From positions 89,994,316 through 90,058,315 of the forward strand of contig NC_092804.1 in NCBI RefSeq assembly GCF_040954645.1: a DNA stretch of 64,000 nucleotides, given 5' to 3'. Source of the stretch: Diabrotica undecimpunctata (taxonomy: Eukaryota; Arthropoda; Insecta; Coleoptera; Chrysomelidae). Position numbers and translations under genes: made by a program. The stretch's first letter is position 1. Every line of letters starts with the position of its first letter. The notes under the pieces were generated by a model that was not told the DNA's origin, did no database searches, and saw only the letters and a program-made list of their open reading frames with translations. Below, in pieces: positions 1-9,752 of the stretch.

Positions 1-112
1 TGTAATAATTTGTTTTTTTTAATTATGTGTTTGAATGGCATGCTCTTGAAATTATACCTACTCTCTTATTTGGAGATATAAAATAATCTTTACGAATTCT
101 AAACTCATCACG

Positions 113-306
113 AATTTTTAAAGCCGTTATGTATTCTTTTTAGTAATACGTCTACTCCTACTTTCAGTATTTCCGATGCTATTAGATCCAATCCCTGTGA
201 TTTATTGTTTTTCAATCTGGCTACTCCTGTTTAATCTTGGTTATTGTTGGTGGGCACTTTCCTCTGATGTCTGCTTGATCTAATTGTATATCAAAGTTCT
301 CCTCCA
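113..306 (-). pseudogene. LINE reverse transcriptase N-terminal fragment captured in the composite element
   Basis: Read on the minus strand, this stretch resembles the start of a LINE reverse transcriptase: a lysine/asparagine-rich K-N-N-K-S-x-G-x-D segment followed by an E-L-L-K-x-G-G block, the usual lead-in to the RT domain of non-LTR ORF2 proteins. The same fragment occurs at the same place in the second copy of the host element (25787-25984), so it was part of that element before it amplified. It is too short to encode an active enzyme. Confidence 0.6.
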
Positions 307-401
307 GCCGCCATTATGACAGAAATTTTACGTTCTTGCGCACAAATTGGCGCATTTCTTGTACAAGAAACCGCAGCGGACACAAATTCTTGTATCGTTT
401 C

Positions 402-602
402 TGTTATATTGATGAATAGAAAATAAAAGAATGTGTTGATATTTTATTGTAATACTAACTCAAATAAACGTGATACATAAATACATAATTAAAAGTGGTT
501 ACATTACGATACCATCTTGAAAACCGTTGACATTGACATACATCAATCGTGCTGTCAACCATAGACAGGTTTGTTCCTTATTCACGAGTTATTTATTTAA
601 CA
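402..602 (-). repeat. 3' LTR of copia copy 1, with adjoining polypurine tract
   Basis: TG...CA-bounded 201-bp repeat that pairs with 7786-7985, differing by one base in length and a few substitutions. The bases just inside it (603-612, CCCTCCCTCA on plus) form a polypurine tract on the coding strand, which fixes this as the 3' LTR. Confidence 0.93.
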
Positions 603-621
603 CCCTCCCTCAAACCTAAAT

Positions 622-3200
622 TTAAATCCTCAAACCTAACTTATTTACAAAATAATTAAATTTCTCATAGCACAGAGACTTTGTAAATATATCTCCAAGT
701 TGCTCATTTGAACAAATATATTCAACCTTCATAATACCCTGTGCTACCAGATCCAAAACAAAATGTAATTTTACTTCAATGTGTTTACACCTTTTATTGT
801 TTTCAAAGTTTTGTAGCAGTTTGATAGCACTTTGATTGTCTTCAAATATTGTGATTGGTAATAATAATTTAATTTCCAAATCCAACAGTAAGTTTTTTAT
901 ATAAAGTAATTCACATGAAGCTGCACATACTGCCACAAACTCAGATTCTGTACTTGATAAAGTTACCAAACTTTGCTTTTTAGAAGACCATGAGATTAGA
1001 TTATTAAAAAGTTTAAAACAATATCCACTAATGGATTTTCTATCATTTATGTCATTAGCCCAATCAGCATCAGTATAACCAACTAAATCAAAACAAGAAG
1101 TATCTTCTAAATGATAAAAATACAACCTAAAATTAATAGTAGATTTCAAATATTTCAGTACTCTTAACAAATGCTTAAAATTTTAAAATAGTAGCACTAT
1201 CTTGAAATCTCCCAAAATAACTAATGCTGAAACAAATATCAGGTCTAGTACCCATCATTATATACATAAGACTACCTAACAGTTCTTTGTATGGTAAATT
1301 GGTACTAAGATTACAATCAGTATTTCTCAGTAAATTTAAATTCTTTTCAATTGGTGTTTTCAAATTTTTACTGTCTTCAACATTATATCGTTTGACAAGA
1401 TTTTCAATTGCAGGTATTTGGTCAAGAGTTATGATCCTATTTTCAAAATCTCTGTCAATTCTTATTCCCAAAAAGTTAAACTGACTGCTTATTTTATTCA
1501 TTTTAAAAGATTCACACAATTTTGTTTTCAAATAATTCAAAAATACATCATTATTACAAGCTATCAAAATGTCATCTACATAAAGCAACAAGTAACATCT
1601 TATATCCTTATTAATAAAACTATATAAACAGTAGTCTGTTTTTGAACGTTTAAAATTTAACAGTAGCATAAATTCATTAAATTTCTCATTCCATGCCTTT
1701 GGGGATTGCTTGGGACCATATATTGCCCTATTCAATAAACATACTTTTTTGATCATTTTTCGAAACTCTAAGACCTTTAGGTATTTTCATAAAGGTTTTT
1801 TCTTTCAGAGAACTATTCAGGAAAGCATTTTTCACATCTAATTGTAACAATAGTAAATTATAATGATTACAGATAGACAATATTATTCTTAATGTAGACA
1901 ACTTTGCTACAGGAGCATGTATTTGTGAAAAATCATTAAAATGACTTTGTTCAAAGCCTCTACAACTAATTGGGCTTTATAAACAGGCTTACCAACATCA
2001 TTTTCCTTTAACCGAAAAACCCACCTATTACTAATTACCTTTTGATTACATGTCTTCTCAAGTAATTCCCAAGTATTATTATTTTTCAGTGCATCCAACT
2101 CATCTTCAATTGCCTGTTTCCATGAACTCCATTCTGAACTTTCTTTTGCTTCTGGGTAAGACTTCGGTGCATTTGTTAGTTCACTAAGTAGTGCCAAACA
2201 GCTTATATCTAATTCTTCATCACACTTTGCTGCATCTAATTCATAAATGTCATATTTTCCAGGTAATTTTCTTACTCTTCGTGGTCTGCCATTTTGGGTA
2301 CTTCCAGAAGGTACTCCTTCATTATCCTTTTTATTATCTTCTTCTTTGTCTTCTTCACTATCAGACTTTCTGTCTTCATCTCCAGCTTCAGTTTGTATTC
2401 TTCTTTCTTCGATTTTATTTTCTTGTATATCATAATTTTCTTCATCTTCTTTTCCTCTGTTTCTTCTCAGATCTTTTTCCTTTTTATTCATAAAATTATT
2501 TTCCATTTTCCACCATTTTCCAACCATTTTCTGTATAACCAATAAATCGGCACATCACTCCTTTATCGTCAAGTTTCTTTCTCAAATCATCTGGTACTCT
2601 GGCATATGCTATGCAGCCAAAAATTCGCATATTAGATACATTTGGCTTTTTACCAAGCCACAATTCAAAAGGACTTTTATTCCGTATTAAGCAAGATTGC
2701 GTTCTGTTGTTGAAATATGCTGCCATGAGAACTGCATCTTCCCAAAAACATTTATTTATTCCTGCCTCTTTTATCATACATCTTGCTCTATCCAATAATG
2801 TTTGATTCATACGTTCTGCAACTCCATTCATTTGGGGAGTGTACGGTGGAGTGTATGATATTTGAATTCCCTTTTCTGAGCAAAACTTTAAAATTGCATT
2901 AGAACAATACTCACCTCCATTGTCACATTTTAATTTTGAGATACGTTTATTACAAAATAATGATGTCACTTTCGCTGTATAATCTTTAAAACAATTGTAA
3001 ACTTCGCCCTTTCCTTTTACAGTATATACCATGACAAACCTAGAAAAATCATCAACAAACGTTATGAAATACTTATAACCATTACGTGATGTTGGTGTGA
3101 TTGGACCACATACATCTGTATGAACTAATTCAAGAACTCTAGTACTTCTGGATATTTTCGAATTATATGGAAAACATTTTTGTTTCGATTGTACACAAAC
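622..3200 (-). pseudogene. copia pol 3' half: integrase core, reverse transcriptase, RNase H (broken)
   Basis: On the minus strand this reads, in order: integrase core (3200-2540, with the C-D-N-G-G-E-Y block and the N-G-V-A-E-R-M-N block that carries the catalytic Glu), an acidic linker rich in D/E/K (about 2290-2500), RT (2140-1175, with Y-V-D-D near 1575) and RNase H (1170-622, with D-A-D-W and a conserved S-S-T-E-S-E). The frame is lost several times, near 2500 where about 45 bases were replaced by a short AT-rich filler, near 1920 and near 1170. The family normally encodes one uninterrupted polyprotein. Copy 2 preserves the residues lost at 2500, showing that change is specific to this copy. 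Confidence 0.9.
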
Positions 3201-3277
3201 ATAATAATAATAATCTTTATTAATAGCACATGGCTAGAAAAATATACATATAAATACATCAATTTATACCCTTAAAA

Positions 3278-4570
3278 TTAAATCACAATGCTTTGCTTAA
3301 CATATATCTTACATAAATTTTTAAATTGAGCTAAGTTTCCAGAAGCCTTAATGTTTTCCGGTAATTCATTGTATTGCTTTAATCCCCTATAAAAAAGATT
3401 GTTCTGACCAAAATTAGTGTTGATCCTATTCAGATAAAAGTTATTTCTAGAACGTGTGTTGTGTTCATGTACATCTCGAACAAAGGTACAATTATTACAC
3501 AAATGCACAGGTATCAGACCATTTAACATTTTATAAACAAAAATCATATTATTACATACAATTGTCTGTCTTACACTTAAAACATTTGCCATTGTTAGCA
3601 TGTCAGTTCTACTAGTGTATACACTACATCCTAATATTATCCTTAATGCTTTATTTTGTTTTTTCTGCAGTACATTCATTTGAGAAGCATTCATTAAAAA
3701 CAGCAATGTAGAGCAAAAATAGAGATGTGGAGCAATAATCGATTTATATATGGTCAACCTAGACCAGCAACTTAAATTTTTTGACATTCTTCCCAATGCA
3801 TAGATTTTTTTTGCTATTTTGTTTGTAACAAACTTAAAATGTTCAACAAAACTTAAATTTTCATCTATAATACATCCCAAATACTTATACTGAACCACTC
3901 TCTCCAAAGCAATATTATTAATTTTTACATCTTTTATTATGTTATTTAATTTAAAATTTTTATTCTTTATAAGCATCATTTTTGTTTTATTTACATTAAG
4001 ACTTAAGGAATTATTATCGAGCCATTTTAATATATTACATATCTCTTCATTTATTATATCGATTATTTCATCTACCTTATCCCCTATTGCATATATCACA
4101 GTATCATCGGCAAACAACTGTACCTTACACTTTTTAACAACATCAACAATATCATTTATATACAGTATGAAAAGAGTAGGACCTAACACAGTTCCCTGTG
4201 GCACACCATACAGAGATGTCTGAGCCGATGAAATGGCACCATATTTTGTCACTTGTGTTCTATCAGTCAAATATTCTTGAAACCACTTTATAATTTTTTC
4301 ACCAAAGCCATACCTTTCCATCTTTCTCAATAGCAGTTGTCTGTTTATGGTTTCAAATGCACGTTTAAAGTCTAAGAAAACCACACCAATCATTTTCCCG
4401 CACTCCAGCGCACCCTTCCAGTCAAACAAAACCGTCTGCATTGCACTCTCACAGGAATTTCCTCTCCTAAACCCTGCTTGGAATTTAGTTAACACATTAT
4501 TGCTTTCCAAGTACTCCACTATTTGATCATTTACACATAATTCCAGCAGTTTTTCGTATGGTGGTACCAT
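3278..4570 (-). pseudogene. CR1-group LINE ORF2, reverse transcriptase half
   Basis: A 430-residue open frame holding most of the RT: the Q-A-G-F-R-R-G-N-S-C block at about residues 31-40, the first catalytic Asp in F-L-D-F-K-R-A-F (about 65-72), the P-Q-G-T-V-L-G-P loop (124-131) and F-A-D-D-T (153-157). The C-terminus has the N-T-R-S and Y-N-E-L-P signature. It belongs with the endonuclease frame just upstream (4580-5947) but is separated by a single frame change near 4575. Without that break ORF2 would run through both, so the RT is not translated as part of a full protein today. Confidence 0.88.
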
Positions 4571-4579
4571 ATTTATGGG

Positions 4580-6075
4580 TCAAAATTCCTCACACTTAAC
4601 AGTTCCATGAACCTTCTCAATTAGTACAACCAGACTTCTCTTCCATTTACTTGGGAATACGCCACTTTCTAGACTACCATTTATAATATGCAAAATTTTG
4701 TCGCCTATTACTTCAAAGGAACTCTTTAAAATTTGAACTGTAATACCATCAACATTACTTTCTTTGTTTTTCATTTCTTTCATTTGTTTTTTTAAATCTT
4801 TCATTTCTAACATTTTGAATTTTTCCATTTTGCAGTCGACATTTATTGAACTACAAATTTCTTGGTGGGTTTTGTTTGAAATAATGCTATCTGCTATGTT
4901 TTTTACACTGTCTAGAAAAAATATATTAAATCTTTCACTTATCTCTTTACCAGTAACCCCCCCACCATCAAATATTATTTCACTTTTAGCTTCATGGTTT
5001 TTTTTGCCGTTTACAAGCTCCTTTAATGTTTTCCACATTCTTTTTGGGTCGTTCTTACAATCATCTATTTTTTCCTGATAATAATTTTGTTTGGTAATTC
5101 TGATTAATGCTACGACTCTATTTCTTTGTTGTTTGAAATCATCCCAGTCAGTATCAGTTTTAGTAAATATAGCCTTTTTGTAATATTGATCTCTTTTTTT
5201 AATTTCATTCGCAATGTCTTCATTCCACCATAATTTATTTCCCCAAACATCCTTCATATTAATAGACTTTTCTGGAGCAAACTGATCGAGTGCAGACAAT
5301 ACATTAGTTATTAGAATATCAGCATTGTTACTTACATCTATAGAGGAACTTGACGGCCACTGCATATCCATAAGTTTCATTTGAAATCTTGTCACATCCA
5401 TTATATTGTACTTTCTATAGGTTTTTGTAAGTGTCGTCTCATTGTTTCTACCCAGATCAGCTACAATTATCGAGTGATCTGTAATCTTTGGAGTTGGGAG
5501 CACCTTGCAACTAATGTCTTTTTGATTTGTAAGTACTGGGTCAATCCTAGTAGATGTCGATTTTGTAATCCTTGTGTATTCGTTTATTAGCTGATAGGTA
5601 CCATTTTTAATAATAATATCATTTAATTTCATAGAGTAAAAGTTTATACTTGCCAAATCTATATTAAAGTCTCCCAATATCACAAAGATAGCATCAATCT
5701 CAATGATATCTAAAAACGCATCCAACTCCTCCAAAAATTCCGCATGACTTGCACTAGGTGAATGGTACAGACAATAGATGTAATATTTCTGGTTTTCTAT
5801 ATTTATTTGTATTCCTGTTAACCATATATTCTTATTTTTTTTCTTCTTTAATAATTTCTTTATAACGATACCTTTTTTGTATATAAATTGATGTTCCTCC
5901 TGTATGTCTACTTGAAGAAAAACTAACAACTGAGTTGTAGCCATCAATATCTATTTCATTTGATGCAAAATCTGAGGTAACATGGGTCTCCGATAAACAC
6001 ATAATAATTGGCTTTTTCTGACTTGCAATCCATGATAACTGTGTTTTATGTGTGCTAAATCCTTAAATGTTTAGG
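4580..6075 (-). pseudogene. CR1-group LINE ORF2, endonuclease and RT lead-in
   Basis: AP-endonuclease-like domain followed by the RT N-terminus, on the minus strand. Visible motifs are the G-D-F-N-I-D-L active-site block (near 5680) and the T-D-H-S-I-I-V-A-D histidine block (near 5480). The extreme N-terminus (S-E-T-H-V block, about 5960-6075) lies in another frame, so there is a frameshift near 5940 as well as the one at 4575. This enzyme nicks the target DNA so that RT can prime at the nick. The residues look conserved, so inactivation appears to come from frame loss rather than from erosion of the catalytic site. Confidence 0.82.
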
Positions 6076-6099
6076 TACAGAATGGTTGGACTTGATTGC

Positions 6100-6318
6100 T
6101 ATATTTTACAATTACCATGTGATAATTCAGGATACCTTATTTTTTCTTGTAATCGCTCTACTACTTTCTTATAGGCTTCACAATTCCTATCATATGCTTT
6201 ATGTTTCCAATCAATATTGGAAATTTTTAAAACTTCTGCATATTTGCAGTTTACACAACAAACTATACGTGATTTACAGTCTTTTACGTGATGCTCACCA
6301 GCGCATTGCTGCGCTGCA
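6100..6318 (-). pseudogene. CR1-group LINE ORF1 C-terminus (zinc knuckles)
   Basis: A minus-strand frame ending at a stop near 6100 reads a gag-like zinc-knuckle tail: G-E-H-H-V-K-D-C, then C-C-V-N-C-K and a closing D-R-N-C-E-A-Y. These Cys/His spacings are typical of the RNA-binding ORF1 of insect non-LTR elements. The rest of ORF1 is missing because the insertion is 5'-truncated at about 6319, where copia sequence resumes. Confidence 0.7.
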
Positions 6319-6319
6319 A

Positions 6320-7707
6320 AATCAACCTTTGATTTTGGTAAACTCTAAACCATTAACTATATTTAAATTTTTAATTTTTGAAATAGAACCATAATTCAAA
6401 TGACCATACCTTTTGTGCCAAATATCCATATTTAGTGCTAAATTTGCAGATTCAATATTAGATTCAACATTGATTTTAAATATAATTTTATATAAATTAT
6501 TAAGACGTTTACCTATTACAAAAACATTATTATCTTTTTTTATAAAGATCTTACCGTCATTACATACAACTTCAAATCCTGCCTTTTCAATGGTAGGTAT
6601 AGACAACAAATTTGCTCTTAATTTTGGTACACAAAATACCTACATCTTTTAAAGTAATTTTCACATTTCTATTTTCCACCACACTTGTCACTTGTAAATC
6701 ACCTATGCATGTTGCCTCCATACTTTTTTCTTTTTCTGCCAGTTGTATTTCTCTTCTCTCTGCAAATCTTTTCTTCTTTATCAGTACCTCTTCATTGTTT
6801 ATATAATGATGTGTAGCTCCCGAGTCTGCATACCACTCTAAGATTAAACCGTCTACACTTTCAGATGTTGTACAGAAAGCAACAGCATTATCCTCTCCTC
6901 CATTACAATCATTCATAGCATAATTTGCCCTGTTTCCAATTTTTTGTTTGTCATTCACATTCTGCTTTTTGACTAAACATTGACTTGCTCTGTGTCCCAT
7001 CTTACCACAGTTGAAACATTTAATGCCACATACACTCTTCACATGCCCAATTTTTCCACACTTAAAGCATTTTACTTGCTTTTCTGTTGCACTAAAAGAT
7101 GAAGGCAAAACTTTTGTGCTTCTTGAATTTTTATTGGAATAAAATTCCAACAACCTACTTTTCACAAATTCTACTTTTAAATCATCTTCTGATAAAGTTC
7201 TTATGGCTGTGACTACATTTTCAAACTCTTGTGGCATTGACAATAATAGGAAACAAGACATATCAGATTCATCAAATTTACTTCCCAGATTTTTAAGTTC
7301 TCTGAACAGTCGATCACATCTTGAGAAATGATCCTGAATATCTATGTCATTGGTGTATTTTAACGTTGTTAATTCTTTTAATAAATAGAACTTAGAACAC
7401 GTACCTTTTTTATCAAAAATTCCTTCCAGTTTCTTTATCATATCATGAGCTATTTCCACTTCTTTGAGTATTCCAAATGCGAGTCAGCAATACTTTGAAT
7501 AATTACCATACATGCTTTATTGTTTTTCTTATGCCATTCATCATTTCTATCAACCGCGGGAACCGGCTTCAAAGCTTCACTACATTCCAGGGCCTTCAAT
7601 ACTGAAAACAACCTAAATTTCCAGTTCTCAAAACTGTTTCCATTAAAAGGTATTATGCCATATTTGTTTTCAGTTGACTTCTCCATTTTTTGAACTTTTA
7701 CAACCAC
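6320..7707 (-). pseudogene. copia gag, protease and GAG-pre-integrase (broken)
   Basis: Gag starts at 7707 and continues in a second frame from about 7459. It carries two C-x2-C-x4-H-x4-C zinc knuckles (7070-6990), then the aspartic protease motif D-S-G-A-T-H-H (near 6820) and the GAG-pre-integrase H-K-R-Y-G-H-L (near 6400). Frame breaks occur at 7460 (also present in copy 2) and near 6640, where four extra bases are present relative to copy 2. Gag would form the particle, protease would mature it, and the last segment precedes integrase. The CR1-group LINE then cuts the gene at 6319. Confidence 0.9.
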
Positions 7708-7769
7708 GTGCCTTTACTAGCCTCTTTTCACGTTTTTATCTTTTCTTAATCAACACACTCTTTGTACTT

Positions 7770-7783
7770 CTGGGCCCATAACC
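7770..7783 (-). promoter_or_regulatory. copia primer-binding site (initiator-Met tRNA anticodon arm)
   Basis: The plus-strand bases CTGGGCCCATAACC equal the anticodon stem-loop of eukaryotic initiator tRNA-Met (anticodon CAT in the middle), so the minus-strand element RNA is complementary to it. Copia is known to prime from a half tRNA cleaved in this arm rather than from the tRNA 3' end. The site lies two bases inside the 5' LTR, and the identical site occurs in copy 2 (46122-46135). Confidence 0.88.
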
Positions 7784-7785
7784 AA

Positions 7786-7985
7786 TGTTATATTGATGAA
7801 TAGAAAATAAAAGAATGTGTTGATATTTTATTGTAATACTAACTCAAATAAACGTGATACATAAATACATAATTAAAAGTTGCTACATTACGATAGCATC
7901 TTGAAAACCGTTGACATTGACATACATCAATCGTGCTGTCAACCATAGACAGGTTTGTTCCTTATTCACGAGTATTTATTTAACA
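7786..7985 (-). repeat. 5' LTR of copia copy 1
   Basis: 200-bp TG...CA repeat matching 402-602. As the 5' LTR on the minus strand it should hold the promoter and the R region. It is followed by the target duplication GTTTC. Confidence 0.93.
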
Positions 7986-8194
7986 GTTTCTGATATAAGA
8001 ACTTATACGCTTGTATGACACTATCCATTTTTTTGTTATATCAGAAACGATATAAGAAATGATACAAGAAAATGCATAGTGTCATACGGCCTTTTAATAT
8101 TTTAATAAAAAAACGTGACAACATTTGAAGGTGCTGAGAATGTAACCTATTCAAATAATTTTGGCTTCACAATTTTATGTAAATAACTGAGTCC

Positions 8195-8894
8195 ATCTGT
8201 GTTTATACGTCCATGGGAGCGCCTAAAAGAAGGACTTCGCAGATCGTGCCGTGACGTCACCAATCAGTTTCTAAACTTAACGCGATGTCATCACCCGCAC
8301 GTGATTTTTTTATACGGGTATAATCTTGAGCACGTGCTCCGCCAAGTCGAACTTATGTCAAAGTCATGCTCAAGTATTTGTTGTGTTTCATAAACGATAC
8401 TTCGGGTAAACTCCATTCGCTTAGCTCGGGCATATTTTGACAGATTCATTGTCGGAAACCTACAACACAACAATTCCTACTTCTCAGTATTATTAGCTCA
8501 AGTATCCTACTATTGCAGACTTCTTTTTTTAAAAAAAGAAGAATTATTCTAAATAGCGGAAGTATGTAGTTGTTGTCTATACTGTGTATGTACTAAACCC
8601 ATCAAATTTTGGGTAGTATATATTTAAAAAATATATTTTAGTTGTTATAATTTAACATAACTATTTATTATATGGTGCAGATAAATAAATATTGATTGTC
8701 GGTAATTCGCAAAGTTCGATTTTATTCATTATATATATATCAATTATATTATGATGTCCATATTGTACGTTTTATATGTATTTTAATGTTTTAAATATTT
8801 TTAGTGTATTGTTTCCATTTTTTTGTAATGATTTATATTTATAATTTTAGTTTTGACTTGCCGTAAACCTTGTTGTAACTTACAGTCAAATAAA

Positions 8895-8928
<34 letters not shown>

Positions 8929-8958
8929 GTGTTTATACGTCCATGGGCGCTCCTAAAA
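8195..8958 (+). repeat. Probable small retroposon with (ATCT)n tail and 34-bp flanking duplication
   Basis: The 34 bases at 8195-8228 recur at 8925-8958 with two mismatches. The segment between ends in AATAAACT followed by a pure ATCT microsatellite (about 8896-8928), the kind of tail left by CR1/RTE-type retroposition. A small minus-strand frame at 8473-8291 crosses the repeat but has no recognisable domain. The 34-bp duplication is long for a LINE target site, so segmental duplication is an alternative. Confidence 0.5.
8412..8716 (+). repeat. Fold-back MITE family, single arm (copy 1)
   Basis: Starts CCATTCGCTTAGCTCGGGC and ends near AATTCGCAAAGTT. It matches the right arm of the palindrome at 12498-13152 and, inverted, 28799-29171. 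It lies inside the probable retroposon. No coding capacity beyond a short minus-strand frame starting M-N-L-S-K-Y-A-R. Confidence 0.75.
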
Positions 8959-9481
8959 CATCGTATCTCAAATTGGGCTATGATTAGTTTAGGGCACCCA
9001 TCATAACAAAACTTATATCTGACATTTAACATAAGCTTAAATGGTGTCAGTATTGCCATATCTTCAGTTTTTTCATACTCTCGCATAATATTATAGAAAT
9101 GCATTGAAATTATATAAAAATTCATAGATTTTAATTGAATTAATGATAATAATTAAATGCATATAAAATAAAATTAATTAAAATGTTATAAAAAATTAAT
9201 AGTATTAATTAAATTACCGTATATAATAGAAATGCATTGAAATTATATAAAAATTAATAGATTTTAATGAAATTTAAGATAATGGTTAAATGCATATACA
9301 ATAAAAACTTATACGGAACTTTACAATTTATGATTCACAAGTGTCATTGTAGATGTTGACCATTCGCACCTAATAATAAGAAGGTCCTAATTGGTCCTAA
9401 TAGACAAGATGTGAAAAGTGCTGTCAAATAATTTACAATATTTAACTGCATTTAAAGTAACAGAAAATATTTATGAATGCT
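8959..9481. repeat. AT-rich non-coding stretch with a ~75-bp direct duplication
   Basis: About 9096-9170 and 9228-9304 share the run ATAGAAATGCATTGAAATTA and the following ~50 bases, with a diverged ATTAAT-rich spacer. I see no gene, terminal repeat or target duplication here. Confidence 0.6.
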
Positions 9482-9714
9482 GTTTTATACTTATTCAAAA
9501 CTTGTAGCTTCTCATGACACAAATTATAATTTCGTTAAAGTAACTTATATTTTAAACCTTCATATACATTTTACAAAAATTTTACAATATGGCAAGTTTT
9601 ATACTTATTCAAAATTTGTAGCTTCTCATAACACAAATTATAATTTCGTAAAAGTAACTTTATATTTTAAACATTCATATACATATTTTACAAAAAAAAA
9701 ATATGGCAACACTG
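9482..9714. repeat. Tandem duplication, two ~115-bp units
   Basis: The unit beginning GTTTTATACTTATTC and ending ATATGGCAA occurs twice in a row (9482-9596, 9597-9714) with about 90 percent identity by eye. The 115-residue plus-strand frame through it is a by-product of the duplication, not a gene. Confidence 0.8.
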
Positions 9715-9752
9715 TGACGCGGTGCTTTGAGGAAAATATATTTGGTTATGTA

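Larger units (their letters stand above)
3201..6319 (-). mobile_element. CR1-group LINE nested in copia copy 1
   Basis: A minus-strand non-LTR retrotransposon interrupts the copia integrase/GAG-pre-integrase boundary. Copy 2 of copia is continuous there (44660-44700), which marks the insertion. The LINE 3' end is at 3201 with an ATT/ATA-repeat tail following AATAAAGATT on the minus strand. The 5' end, at about 6319, lies inside ORF1, so the copy is 5'-truncated. Instead of a target duplication about ten bases of copia appear lost. ORF2 has endonuclease and RT domains. The clade call rests on the H-N-T-R-S...Y-N-x-L-P C-terminus, typical of CR1/L2-like elements. Confidence 0.85.
402..7985 (-). 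mobile_element. Ty1/copia LTR retrotransposon, copy 1
   Basis: Two direct ~200-bp LTRs (402-602 and 7786-7985) start TGTTATATTGATG and end TTTAACA. They bound gag, aspartic protease, integrase, reverse transcriptase and RNase H segments in copia order on the minus strand. The 5-bp target duplication GTTTC is intact (397-401 and 7986-7990). The empty target is seen in the second copy of the host element near 26073. A primer-binding site for the initiator-Met tRNA anticodon arm adjoins the 5' LTR, and a purine tract (GGGAGGG on minus) adjoins the 3' LTR. The copy is dead: a LINE sits inside it and the frames are broken. Confidence 0.95.
1..8091. mobile_element. Composite inverted-repeat DNA element, copy 1 (window-truncated, split by copia)
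   Basis: Bases 1-401 plus 7986-8091 match the intact copy at 25320-26179 in order and orientation. The right terminal inverted repeat is present and ends in ...GTGTCATACGGCC; the left one lies outside the window. The element is interrupted exactly once, by the copia retrotransposon at 402-7985, and the uninterrupted copy shows the empty site. It has no transposase of its own, so it is probably non-autonomous; the superfamily is uncertain, since the long GGCC-starting ends fit several DDE groups. Confidence 0.75.

Noticed and set aside
2191..2545. Plus-strand frames of 60-100 residues rich in Phe, Leu and Ser (also at 43617-43959)
   Set aside because: Antisense of the acidic copia linker, present in both copies only because the element is.
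8893..8930. CRISPR-like or tandem regulatory array
   Set aside because: A simple (ATCT)n microsatellite at a retroposon tail.
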